64,000 nucleotides of DNA from Myceligenerans pegani (GTDB lineage Bacteria > Actinomycetota > Actinomycetes > Actinomycetales > Cellulomonadaceae). Position numbers and translations under genes: made by a program. The stretch is from assembly GCF_014892515.1 (NCBI RefSeq), contig NZ_JADBGR010000068.1, positions 18,902 to 82,901 of the forward strand, read 5' to 3'. Shown in pieces: positions 15,686 through 24,349 of the stretch (positions are counted from its first letter, which is position 1; every line of letters begins with the position of its first letter). The notes under the pieces were generated by a model. It worked only from the letters and a program-made list of their open reading frames with translations. It was not told where the DNA came from and made no database searches.

Positions 15686-16975
15686 ATGGTCGGACGTCGC
15701 AGGTGGTTGGTCGAGCGGCGCGCGGCTGCGGGCCTCACACAGGAGGCCCTGGCTGCACGTGTTGAGGTCGAGCGCACCACGATCGCCCGTTGGGAGACTG
15801 GCGCCAACACGCCAGGGCTCTGGGTCCGTTCGCGTCTCGCCGTCGCGTTGGATCTGACGACCGAGCAGCTCGACGGCCTCCTCCGTGCCGAGCCGCAGGA
15901 CGACGGCACCAATATTGTCGAGACGCTTCCCGAAATCCAGGAGCGTCAGGAGGCTGGCCGTCTTCTCGTCCTGGCCGCTGGTGCGACGATCGACCTGGAG
16001 GACGACGCCAGTTCCTCGTGGGCTGAGCCGGTCGACCGGCTGACGTCGCCTGCCCCAGGCCGGATCGGGATGACCGACGTCGAGCACATTCGAGCCCTGA
16101 CGACGGCGATGCGGGCTGTCGATCACGCACACGGGGGTGGTGCGTGCCGGGATGCGATCGCCGCTCAGGTTCGCTGGACCCAGCAACTGCTGGCCGCCGA
16201 CGCCACGGACGAGGTACGGCGTCACCTGCTGGTAGCGCTGGGTGATCTGCACAACCTTGCCGGTTGGGCGTCGTTCGATGTCGGCTTGTTCACCACGGCC
16301 CGGCGGCACTTCGCCCGAGCGCTTGAACTCGGTCGTCACGCCGGGGATGCCTCGCTGTCTGCGAACGTCCTGTACCGGCTCGGCAAGCTGCACCTGCATC
16401 GCGGTCTCAGCAAGGAAGCACTGCGGTTCTTCCAGTTCGGTCAGATGCTTGCACAAGGCGGGTGCGGCGTGACCGACGCGATCCTGTGGGCCAACGCCGC
16501 ATGGGCGTACGCGTTCCTCGGGGACCGGACTCAGATGAACACGGCGCTTTCCGCGGCGACCGCCCTGTATGAGAGCGCCGACCACGACCGTGTCGAGTCC
16601 TGGGCGGCGTTCTTCGACCACACCGACCTGCATGCCTCGGCCGGTGTGGCACTGACGTCGCTGACCGATCCCGGAGAGGCCGATACGAATCGCGCGATCG
16701 AGCATCTCTCCGCCGCTGTGGCTCAGCGTGGGCCCGACATGGCACGCAGCCGATCCTTCGAACACACGGCCCTGGCCGTCGCTCACCTGCGCGTCGGTGC
16801 GATCGAGGAGGGCATAGCCTTTGGTCACGAGGCGATCGACGAGGCCACTGCCGTGCGTTCGGTGCGGACCGTCGAGAAGCTCGAGCCCTTGCGCGCGGAG
16901 GCGGCTCGTCTGACGACGCGCTCGGGTGCCACCGATCTCGCCCACCGCATCAGCACACTGCAACCCACGGCCTGA
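15686..16975 (+). CDS. XRE-family HTH regulator with long helical-repeat (TPR-like) sensor domain
   Basis: A 429-residue protein. Residues about 8-60 are an XRE helix-turn-helix (RAAAGLTQEALAARVEVERT, then RWETGANTPG), and the rest is an alpha-helical repeat region of about 330 residues with TPR-like pairs such as LGDLHNLAGWASFDVGLF, RHFARALELG and YRLGKLHLHRG. This layout recalls HTH-TPR regulators that bind peptides or small ligands. ATG 15686 has CGGAG 7 nt upstream. It is divergent from the cassette operon and 6 nt ahead of a phosphotransferase gene, so it is the likely pathway regulator. Homologous architecture also occurs in many general actinobacterial regulators, so the ligand cannot be assigned. 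Confidence 0.82.
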   Translation: MVGRRRWLVERRAAAGLTQEALAARVEVERTTIARWETGANTPGLWVRSRLAVALDLTTEQLDGLLRAEPQDDGTNIVETLPEIQERQEAGRLLVLAAGATIDLEDDASSSWAEPVDRLTSPAPGRIGMTDVEHIRALTTAMRAVDHAHGGGACRDAIAAQVRWTQQLLAADATDEVRRHLLVALGDLHNLAGWASFDVGLFTTARRHFARALELGRHAGDASLSANVLYRLGKLHLHRGLSKEALRFFQFGQMLAQGGCGVTDAILWANAAWAYAFLGDRTQMNTALSAATALYESADHDRVESWAAFFDHTDLHASAGVALTSLTDPGEADTNRAIEHLSAAVAQRGPDMARSRSFEHTALAVAHLRVGAIEEGIAFGHEAIDEATAVRSVRTVEKLEPLRAEAARLTTRSGATDLAHRISTLQPTA

Positions 16976-16981
16976 AGGACG

Positions 16982-17905
16982 ATGAGCACTAACTCCACTG
17001 CCACTCCCACCACCGAGCACATCCCCGGTGACACCGACTGGCCCTACGCGGTTCTCGCCGCTACCTGCGAGCGCATCGGCGCGAGCCCCGAGGATGCACG
17101 GCTGATCAAGTTCACGAACAACGCGGTCTTCGCCCTGGCTCGCGACCCGTTCGTGGTCCGGATCGCCGGGTCGAGCGCGATCGAGAAGCGCGTGAACAAG
17201 GTCGTCTCGGTCGCGAACTGGCTCGCGAGGCATGACATGCCGACGGTGCGGCTCGTCGAGGGCATCGAGCAGCCGATGACGGTGGACGGGCGTCTGGTGA
17301 CGGTGTGGCACAAGGTGGCCGACGTCGGACCCCAGCCGACCGGGCACGACCTGGGACGGATCGCCAAGCGCTTCCACGCCCTGCCCGACGCCCCAGGCTC
17401 CCTGCCGAAGTGGGATCAGCTGCATTCAACACGCACCCGCCTGGCAACCCAAGACGTCCTCACCGGCGACGAGCACGACTTCCTCGCCCAGACGGCCGAC
17501 GAACTCGAAGCGGAACTGGCGGAGGTCGACTACCTGCTCGAGCCCGGGCCCATCCATGGCGACGTGTTCGCCGGCAACCTCATCCCCGGACCAGACTGGC
17601 CGGTGCTGTGCGACTTTGACTCCACCTGCCACGGACCGCGCGAATGGGATCTGACCCCAGCCGCCGTCGGACGCCTGCGATTCCACTACCCGGTCGACTA
17701 CCACGGACAGCTCGCCGAGGCCTACGGCCTGGACATCACCACCTGGCCAGGCTTCACCGTCTTCCGCCGCATCCGCGAACTCCAGCTCGTGTGCAGCGTG
17801 CTACCCGTCCTGCGCTCCAGCCCCAGGATCCGCGACCAATGGCGCCACCGCTTCGAGACGTTCCGCGACGGCGACCTCGACGCCGTCTGGACCACCTACA
17901 CCTGA
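16982..17905 (+). CDS. Aminoglycoside phosphotransferase (APH)/choline-kinase-like protein
   Basis: A 307-residue kinase-fold protein. The Brenner motif HGDVFAGNL (catalytic Asp and Asn) and the metal-binding CDFD are present, and the N-lobe has the strand FVVRIAG in place of the usual lysine-bearing strand. APH-fold enzymes phosphorylate hydroxyls of antibiotics, sugars, choline or homoserine. The gene starts 6 nt after the HTH-TPR regulator stop, so the two are one unit, divergent from the carbamoyltransferase/SerRS/radical SAM operon. It could phosphorylate an intermediate or give self-resistance; the substrate is not evident. The upstream AAGG is very close to the ATG, so coupling to the regulator probably matters. 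Confidence 0.82.
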   Translation: MSTNSTATPTTEHIPGDTDWPYAVLAATCERIGASPEDARLIKFTNNAVFALARDPFVVRIAGSSAIEKRVNKVVSVANWLARHDMPTVRLVEGIEQPMTVDGRLVTVWHKVADVGPQPTGHDLGRIAKRFHALPDAPGSLPKWDQLHSTRTRLATQDVLTGDEHDFLAQTADELEAELAEVDYLLEPGPIHGDVFAGNLIPGPDWPVLCDFDSTCHGPREWDLTPAAVGRLRFHYPVDYHGQLAEAYGLDITTWPGFTVFRRIRELQLVCSVLPVLRSSPRIRDQWRHRFETFRDGDLDAVWTTYT

Positions 17906-18043
17906 CAGCCGGCGCCGCAGCCGTGCCGGCGAGGCGTTGAGGGCGGTCGCCGACGACGACGTGACCGGAAGCATCGGCGATCGGGGCGTGGTTCCCATCC
18001 TCCGCGGGCTGATCGCGACCCGGGTCGCGGCTCCGGCCGGGGA

Positions 18044-18179
18044 ATGAGCACCGGCCTGCAGCTCGACCGCATCGCCGAGGCGGTCCGGTCCTACCACGTC
18101 GAGATCCGAGTCATCCCCTCGACCTACCGACCGGACTCATCTCGCACGTTACGTTGCCCTGTTCGACGGCCTGGACCGG
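18044..18179 (+). pseudogene. Remnant of an XRE/DUF5753-type regulator, C-terminal part
   Basis: One frame from 18044 reads LQLDRIAEAVRSYHVEIRVI, resembling the DUF5753 segment that in intact proteins reads like QLDRLLELAERPNVTIQVLP. A second frame continues with THLARYVALFDGLDR, resembling the DUF5753 end (EVARYRRVFDRL). The roughly 40 residues normally between the two are missing and the frame is shifted, so the gene is broken. The 27-bp direct repeat starts within the second piece. Homology is judged by eye and is moderate. Confidence 0.4.
18153..18179 (+). repeat. 27-bp direct repeat, left copy
   Basis: Identical over 27 bp to 19999-20025. It begins GTTGCCCTGTTCGACG and ends CTGGACCGG. 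Coding sense of a regulator remnant continues leftwards from this copy (LARY before VALFDGLDR), while the right flank is unrelated. Confidence 0.9.
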
Positions 18180-18240
18180 ACCGCCGTCCCATCCACGACC
18201 CTGCAGGGCCAAGTCCGGCTGACCAGTGCACGGCGCGGCC

Positions 18241-18411
18241 TCACTCCATGTCTGCGGGATTCGCTCCCCCATGCCGCGCAACATTTGCCAGTGTGCGCTG
18301 CAGAATCTCGTCGAGTGTCACCCGGCCGGCAACGTAGTCCCGGGCACTCTGGATGTCCTCGGCATCGGGTTCCATGCCCTCCAGCCGTAGGCTCACAAAG
18401 GTTTCGAGCAC
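18241..18411 (-). CDS. Possible VbhA-like antitoxin fragment, 56 residues, no toxin partner
   Basis: The frame ending at TGA 18241 encodes LETFVSLRLEGMEPDAEDI, then YVAGRVTLDEILQ. This resembles the compact VbhA fold that inhibits Fic AMP-transferases through an S/T-x-x-x-E-G helix; here the helix reads SLRLEG. GTG 18411 is the shortest start, with GGAG about 13 nt upstream; the frame stays open further upstream but the added sequence is Arg-rich and unconvincing. No Fic-domain gene (HPFxxGNGR) follows, so it may be an orphan or a leftover. Confidence is limited by its shortness and its setting among remnants. Confidence 0.4.
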   Translation of the reverse strand: MLETFVSLRLEGMEPDAEDIQSARDYVAGRVTLDEILQRTLANVARHGGANPADME

Positions 18412-18440
18412 GCTCTCGCGCCGCTCCGCCTCCGCCGTGG

Positions 18441-18599
18441 GCGCGTCGTCGGCTCTGCGAGGTGCTCGATGTCTCGCCGGACGAGCTGAGCGTGCTCCTG
18501 GACGGCGTCGATACCCCGCCGATTCGCGTGATGCAGGTGGAGCGCACAGACGCCGATCCCGGGCCCGAAGGCCAGCTCCGCGCCGTCGAGGTCCCATAA
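18441..18599 (+). pseudogene. HTH-regulator-like tail fragment
   Basis: The plus frame ending at TAA 18597-18599 reads RRRLCEVLDVSPDELSVLLD, which resembles the last helix and C-terminal edge of XRE-type HTH domains (compare LAVALDLTTEQLDGLL in the regulator at 15686). No start or first half of the HTH is seen upstream, so it is treated as a fragment. It runs antisense to the region upstream of the possible antitoxin, and both cannot be intact genes. Confidence 0.3.
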
Positions 18600-18678
18600 C
18601 CATCTGGCCCGATCAGGCACTTTAGAGGCATCTGACGCGGATCACGGCTCACCGGGCGTGTCGCCGTGACCGGTCCCG

Positions 18679-18684
18679 TAGCCT
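18679..18684 (+). promoter_or_regulatory. Candidate -10 box, leaderless start of the methyltransferase
   Basis: TAGCCT (TANNNT) ends 6 nt before GTG 18691, and no Shine-Dalgarno sequence is present. This supports the GTG over the ATG ten codons downstream. Confidence 0.45.
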
Positions 18685-18690
18685 CGCCAC

Positions 18691-19938
18691 GTGGATGAGA
18701 CGTCAAAGGACGACAAGACGATGCGGTTGGACATGTTGGATCGCTTGGTGGCGATGCGCGGCTACCCGTTGGCCGAGGAGGTCGCCAACGCGATGCGTGT
18801 TGTGCCGCGTCACGTGTTCGTGCCGCAGGCGCCCCTGGGCGAGGCGTACGGCCTGGGAGCCGTGATCACCCACCGGGACGCCCAGAATGTGCCGATCAGC
18901 TCGGCGTCCGCATCGGGCACGGTCGCGGGCATGCTGGAGCAGGCCCAGGTCCAGCCCGGTCACCACGTCCTGGAGATCGGTGCGGGAACGGGATACAACG
19001 CGGCCCTGCTGGCGCACCTTGCCGGTCCGTCCGGTTCCGTGACGACGATCGAGTTCGCACCGGACGTGGCGGAGGCGGCCCGGGAACATCTCGTCACCTA
19101 CGGCGCCGACCAGGTGCGCGTCGTGACCGGCGACGGAACCATCGGGCATCCGGACCAGGCTGCCTTCGACCGGATCCTGGTGACGGCGGGCGCGTGGGAT
19201 GTCGCGCCGGCCTGGGTGAACCAGCTCGCCCCGGGAGGACGGATCATCCTGCCGCTGAGGCTGCGCGGCTTGACCCGGGTGGTGGCGTTCGAGCGGGACG
19301 GGGATCGGCTACGCAGCGTATCGGTCGCTGAGGACGGCTTCATCCCGATGAAGGGCATCGGCGCGATACCCGAGAAGAACGTTCCCCTGGGCCAGGGACC
19401 GGACATCACCCTGCGCATCGACGACAACCAGCCGGTCGCCTCCGCGCTCTCGACTGCCCTGGACGAACAGCCCGTGTTCGAGTGGACCGCCATCGAGTCT
19501 CCGTGGGCGTGGACCCCTGACCAGGACTTCTGGCTCGCCACGCTGCCCGGGTTCTGCCGAGTGTTCGTCGATGCCGAGGCGGTGACCGCTGGACGGGTGC
19601 CACGTGCGAAGGATCCATGGGGAGCGTGGGGCGTGCAGGTCGGCGGCTCGGTCGCGTACCTGACAGCGCAACGGGTCGGCGGTACGGACGAGATGCCCAT
19701 GCTCCAGGTAGGAGCATGTGGATTCGGCCCGCAGGGCGCCGACCTGGCCAGGCAGCTCACCGACCGTGCACGGGCCTGGCTCGACGAGACGGCCGGCGAC
19801 GTCGATATCACGATCGAGGCCCGTCCCGCTTCCGAGGCATCTGCCTCCGATGAGGCTGCGGCACTGCTGATCGCCAGGAAGACGGATCACGAGTTCGTCG
19901 TCACGGCCGCCCGCAAGCCGGAGGCCATGAGCGCGTAG
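18691..19938 (+). CDS. SAM-dependent methyltransferase, PCMT-like, FxLD-system type
   Basis: A 415-residue protein. The N-terminal half is protein-L-isoaspartate-methyltransferase-like: VPRHVFVPQAPL, ISSASASGTVAGMLEQ, the SAM site VLEIGAGTGYNAALLAHL, and RIILPLRLRGLTR. A further domain of about 180 residues follows. This two-part form matches methyltransferases annotated with FxLD lanthipeptide systems, where they act on precursor peptides. Here no FxLD peptide, dehydratase or cyclase is seen, so it is an orphan and could instead be a protein-repair enzyme. Start GTG 18691 is supported by a -10 box 6 nt upstream. The gene lies between the two copies of a 27-bp direct repeat. Confidence 0.75.
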   Translation: MDETSKDDKTMRLDMLDRLVAMRGYPLAEEVANAMRVVPRHVFVPQAPLGEAYGLGAVITHRDAQNVPISSASASGTVAGMLEQAQVQPGHHVLEIGAGTGYNAALLAHLAGPSGSVTTIEFAPDVAEAAREHLVTYGADQVRVVTGDGTIGHPDQAAFDRILVTAGAWDVAPAWVNQLAPGGRIILPLRLRGLTRVVAFERDGDRLRSVSVAEDGFIPMKGIGAIPEKNVPLGQGPDITLRIDDNQPVASALSTALDEQPVFEWTAIESPWAWTPDQDFWLATLPGFCRVFVDAEAVTAGRVPRAKDPWGAWGVQVGGSVAYLTAQRVGGTDEMPMLQVGACGFGPQGADLARQLTDRARAWLDETAGDVDITIEARPASEASASDEAAALLIARKTDHEFVVTAARKPEAMSA

Positions 19939-19998
19939 CGACGACGGTAAAGGAGACCCGCACGCGCTTGGAGCCTGTGACCGCTACGAACTCGTCAG

Positions 19999-20025
19999 GT
20001 TGCCCTGTTCGACGGCCTGGACCGG
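19999..20025 (+). repeat. 27-bp direct repeat, right copy
   Basis: Identical to 18153-18179. Read in the same frame it gives VALFDGLDR followed by GAAHGS and a TAG stop at 20044-20046, the likely natural C-terminus of the regulator whose body remains at the left copy. Its left flank is unrelated. Removing one repeat plus the intervening DNA would join LARY-VALFDGLDR-GAAHGS into one frame. Confidence 0.9.
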
Positions 20026-20043
20026 GGCGCAGCACACGGCTCG

Positions 20044-20049
20044 TAGACT
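20044..20049 (+). promoter_or_regulatory. Candidate -10 box, leaderless start of the DUF3099 gene
   Basis: TAGACT (TANNNT) ends 6 nt before ATG 20056. It includes the TAG stop of the regulator remnant. Confidence 0.45.
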
Positions 20050-20055
20050 GGGGTG

Positions 20056-20502
20056 ATGAGCAAGGCTCCGCGTCCCGAGCCCGAGGTCCAGTCGATCACG
20101 TCGGTCCCCGAGTCGCTCGACGCCGACCAGGCGCGGCGCGCCAAGGTCTACCTCATCCAGATGGCGATCCGACTGGTCTGCTTCATCGCCGCGATCCTCT
20201 GCCTCACCATGGGGCCCGCCTGGCTGGGGTGGACGCTCGCCGTCGGCGCGGTCGTGCTGCCGTACACCGCCGTCGTCTTCGTCAACGCCGGGCCGAACCG
20301 CGCGCCGCGCGACGCCCAGGCCTACGTGCCCGAGGGTCCGGCCGCGCTCCCCGCGGCCGGTGACGGGCCCGACGACGCCGGGCGGCCGCCGTCGGGCACG
20401 AGGCACACCGTGATCGACGGCGACGCCCTGCTCGACGACGTGCGTGACGAGCCTCTGCACGACGAACCCCTGCGCGACGAACCCGTGGAGAAGAAGAACT
20501 GA
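20056..20502 (+). CDS. DUF3099 family membrane protein
   Basis: A 148-residue protein conserved in actinomycetes, function unknown. The N-terminal QSITSVPESLDADQARRAKVY segment is the DUF3099 hallmark, followed by two transmembrane helices (about residues 38-56 and 58-76) with a short turn, then an acidic hydrophilic C-terminal tail containing repeated DEPL units (DEPLHDEPLRDEP). ATG 20056 is chosen over GTG 20053 on the spacing from a TAGACT -10 box. Its stop overlaps the next start (TGATG), so it heads a three-gene unit with the small Zn-ribbon-like protein and SURF1. Confidence 0.8.
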   Translation: MSKAPRPEPEVQSITSVPESLDADQARRAKVYLIQMAIRLVCFIAAILCLTMGPAWLGWTLAVGAVVLPYTAVVFVNAGPNRAPRDAQAYVPEGPAALPAAGDGPDDAGRPPSGTRHTVIDGDALLDDVRDEPLHDEPLRDEPVEKKN

Positions 20503-20762
20503 TGGACGTCCTGGGACTGGGCGGCGGGTCCGCCGCGACGCCGGACCCCGTCGGCGAGCTGATCTGCAGCGCGAAGGGTTGCCGGGCGGAGGCTGCCTGG
20601 GGCCTGCTGTGGAACAACCCGCGCCTGCACACCCCCGAACGCCGCAAGGTGTGGCTCGCCTGCGACGACCACCGCGAGCACCTGGAGCAGTTCCTGTCCG
20701 CGCGGAGCTTCTGGAAGCAGACCGTCCCGGTCGCCGAGTTGGACCGTCAGGAGAGCGCGTGA
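20502..20762 (+). CDS. Small conserved actinobacterial protein with Cys/His pattern
   Basis: An 86-residue protein. Conserved-looking Cys residues in ICSAKGCRAEA and VWLACDDHREH suggest a small metal (Zn) site of C-x4-C ... C-x2-H form. The WGLLWNNPRLHTPERRK segment is typical of a conserved actinobacterial hypothetical family seen next to SURF1. It has no membrane segment. It overlaps DUF3099 by one base and SURF1 by 4 bp (GTGA), so it is translated as part of the same unit. Function is unknown; proximity to SURF1 hints at cytochrome oxidase assembly. Confidence 0.72.
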   Translation: MDVLGLGGGSAATPDPVGELICSAKGCRAEAAWGLLWNNPRLHTPERRKVWLACDDHREHLEQFLSARSFWKQTVPVAELDRQESA

Positions 20763-21712
20763 GCGCTGCCGGCCAGGCCCGTGCGCCCCGTACCACCAGG
20801 CAGTGGGTCGTCCTCGGCGTCGCCGCCGTGCTGCTGGCCACGCTGTGCCTGGTCGCGGGCCGCTGGCAGTGGGACCGCTACGAGGACCGCAGCGCGCAGA
20901 TCGACCTGATCGAGGCGAACTGGTCGGCCGCGGCCGTGCCGGTAGAGGACGTGCTCGACGGCCCGGGCGCCGTCCTGCCCGACGACGCCGTCTGGCAGCC
21001 CGTCACCCTGACGGGCCGCTACGAGTCCGATGCGACGGTCCTGCTGCGCAACCGGCCCGTGCACTCCACGCCCGGCTACCACGTGCTCGTCCCGTTCGTC
21101 GCGGAGCACCCGGACGCGCCGGACGGGATCGTCGTGGTGATCGACCGCGGGTTCGTTCCCCTGGGCGCGGACGGCAGCGCGCCCGCCTCCGTGCCGGAGG
21201 CCCCGGCCGGGGAGGTCGAGGTGACGGCGTCGCTGCGCCTCGACGAGCCGCCGTCGTCCCGCGGTGCCCCCGAGGGGCAGGTCCAGGCGATCTCGACCGC
21301 CCAGGTCCTGGCCGCCGGCCCCGACGGCGCGGCCTGGGCCGACGGCCGCACGGTCGGTGCGTACGGGGCGCTCCGCGCCGAGGAGCCACGACCCGCGACG
21401 GCGCCCGTCGCGCTCCCCGCGCCCGACACCGATCCCGGGTCGCACCTGAGCTACGCGTTCCAGTGGGGCGTGTTCTCGGTCGGAGCGATCGCCGGCTACG
21501 TGCTGCTCTGGCGGCGCGAGCGCGGCGCGCTGCGGGGCGCTACGGTGTCGGCCGGGGACCTGCTCCTGGCCGCGCCCGACGTCGACGCCGCCACGGGCGG
21601 GACGACATCGCGCGCGCGCCGCCCGGCCCGGCCCGGCGCCCGGGGCCTCCTCTCGCGCCCCACCGCCGACTCCGACGACGAGGACGCCCTCATCGACTCC
21701 CAGCTCCGCTGA
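20759..21712 (+). CDS. SURF1-family cytochrome oxidase assembly protein
   Basis: A 317-residue membrane protein with the SURF1 layout: an N-terminal transmembrane helix (about residues 15-34), the LCLVAGRWQWDRYEDR motif just after it, a large extracytoplasmic domain with VTLTGRYESDATVLLRNRP and a C-terminal transmembrane helix starting near HLSYAFQWGVFSVGA. SURF1 helps insert haem into aa3-type cytochrome c oxidase. Length is above the usual 230-280 owing to a polar C-terminal tail of about 60 residues rich in Arg, Ser and Asp. Start GTG 20759 lies in a GTGA overlap. Confidence 0.88.
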   Translation: MSAAGQARAPRTTRQWVVLGVAAVLLATLCLVAGRWQWDRYEDRSAQIDLIEANWSAAAVPVEDVLDGPGAVLPDDAVWQPVTLTGRYESDATVLLRNRPVHSTPGYHVLVPFVAEHPDAPDGIVVVIDRGFVPLGADGSAPASVPEAPAGEVEVTASLRLDEPPSSRGAPEGQVQAISTAQVLAAGPDGAAWADGRTVGAYGALRAEEPRPATAPVALPAPDTDPGSHLSYAFQWGVFSVGAIAGYVLLWRRERGALRGATVSAGDLLLAAPDVDAATGGTTSRARRPARPGARGLLSRPTADSDDEDALIDSQLR

Positions 21713-21742
21713 CCTCATCGTCACTGACCTACTCTTGGGGCG

Positions 21743-22570
21743 ATGCCCTTCACTCTGTCCCACCCTGCCGCCGTGCTGCCGTTCGTGCGCCGGCCCCTCA
21801 GCGCGGCCGGCCTGGTGGCCGGGGCGATCGCGCCGGACCTGCCCTACTTCGCCCGGGCACTGCCCGTTCCCGTGACCGCGCAGTCCTGGTACGAGCCGTA
21901 TCTCAACGCGACCACCTCGCACGGCCTGACCGGCTCCCTGACGGTCGGCCTGCCCTACGCGATCCTGCTCGCCGCGGCCTGGTGGGCGGCCCGGCGCCCT
22001 GCCGCGGCCCTGCTCGTGGCAGGTCCGACGGCGGACGGCGCGGCCCCGCGCGATGATGCGGGCGGCGGGGGCGGGCTGCGTCCGGTGGCCGTCCGCGGCG
22101 GATGGATCCTGCTGTCGCTGCTGATCGGGATCGCCACGCACCTGCTCTGGGACTCGTTCACCCACGGTGACGGGTACGTCGTCACACACGTGGCGGCGCT
22201 CTCCGACCCGGCGATCGGCGGCCTGACCTGGGCGAGACTGCTCCAGCACGTGAGCACCGTGGCGGGCCTGGTGGTGCTCGCATGGTACCTGTGGCGCCGC
22301 CGGTCCGGCCTGCGGGTCCGGGCCGGTGCGGCCGTGACGGTCCTGGCGGTGGCCGCCGCAGGCGCCGTCGCCGGAGCGCTGCTGCAGTGGCGGAGTGCGG
22401 CCGGCGACCCGGCCGGTGTCTCCGTCGAGGTCCTCCTCCGGGCTGCCGCGGAGACCGCGGGCGTCACGCTGTTCGGGGCCGCCGCCGTCTACGTCGCCGC
22501 ATGGTGGCTCGTCCACGCGAACCGCCACCAGCGACGTAACTCACTGCGCCGCCCCGCCTCGACTGCGTAG
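21743..22570 (+). CDS. DUF4184 family membrane protein
   Basis: A 275-residue integral membrane protein beginning MPFTLSHPAAVLP, the signature of DUF4184, with a DLPYF motif and a second acidic/His site THLLWDSFTHGDG. Six or so hydrophobic helices follow. The His/Asp pattern recalls membrane-bound metal-dependent hydrolases of the YdjM type, but no substrate is known. ATG 21743 follows TACTCT (21730-21735), a TANNNT box 7 nt upstream, with no ribosome site, so it is probably leaderless. It lies between SURF1 and an ABC-F gene. Confidence 0.8.
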   Translation: MPFTLSHPAAVLPFVRRPLSAAGLVAGAIAPDLPYFARALPVPVTAQSWYEPYLNATTSHGLTGSLTVGLPYAILLAAAWWAARRPAAALLVAGPTADGAAPRDDAGGGGGLRPVAVRGGWILLSLLIGIATHLLWDSFTHGDGYVVTHVAALSDPAIGGLTWARLLQHVSTVAGLVVLAWYLWRRRSGLRVRAGAAVTVLAVAAAGAVAGALLQWRSAAGDPAGVSVEVLLRAAAETAGVTLFGAAAVYVAAWWLVHANRHQRRNSLRRPASTA

Positions 22571-22643
22571 ACTGGCCCGGCCCCGTTCGGCTCGGCCGCC
22601 ATGGGCCCCGCACTCCCTGCGACCTCCGAAGGACCCTCATCCC

Positions 22644-24242
<1,599 letters not shown>

Positions 24243-24262
24243 TCAGGTGATGTGGTCGACCC

Positions 24263-24308
24263 GATGCCGATGCGGTCGCTCCCTCAGGAGACCGACCGCA
24301 TCGGCATC
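24263..24308. terminator. Strong hairpin between the convergent ABC-F and membrane-protein genes
   Basis: A perfect 16-bp inverted repeat (GATGCCGATGCGGTCG at 24263-24278 and its complement at 24293-24308) with a 14-nt loop. It lies just after the ABC-F stop and before the end of the opposing gene, so it can terminate both directions. There is no T tract, as usual in this GC range. Confidence 0.75.
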
Positions 24309-24349
24309 CGGCCGACCACTCGACGCATCTCGCGCGGCCCGGCCGGTCG

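Larger units (their letters stand above)
17906..18690. other. Scar zone of gene remnants at the cassette's right side
   Basis: 785 bp with no complete normal-sized gene. Short pieces with protein-like sequence occur in several frames: a plus-strand stretch after 17906 (GEALRAVADDD, GVVPILRGLIATR), the regulator remnant at 18044-18179, a possible antitoxin on the minus strand at 18241-18411 and an HTH-like tail at 18441-18599. A 27-bp direct repeat copy lies at 18153-18179. This looks like accumulated insertion and deletion damage at an island boundary. Confidence 0.55.

Noticed and set aside
18247..18336. Short Cys/Ser-containing plus-strand peptide (begins MSAGFAPPC) that could pass for a lanthipeptide core
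   Set aside because: It is antisense to the better-supported antitoxin-like frame, lacks a leader and FxLD motif, and no ribosome site precedes it.
8119..20055. tRNA-associated integration of the whole island
   Set aside because: No tRNA gene, integrase or left-end copy of the 27-bp repeat was found; only the small right-hand segment has flanking repeats.
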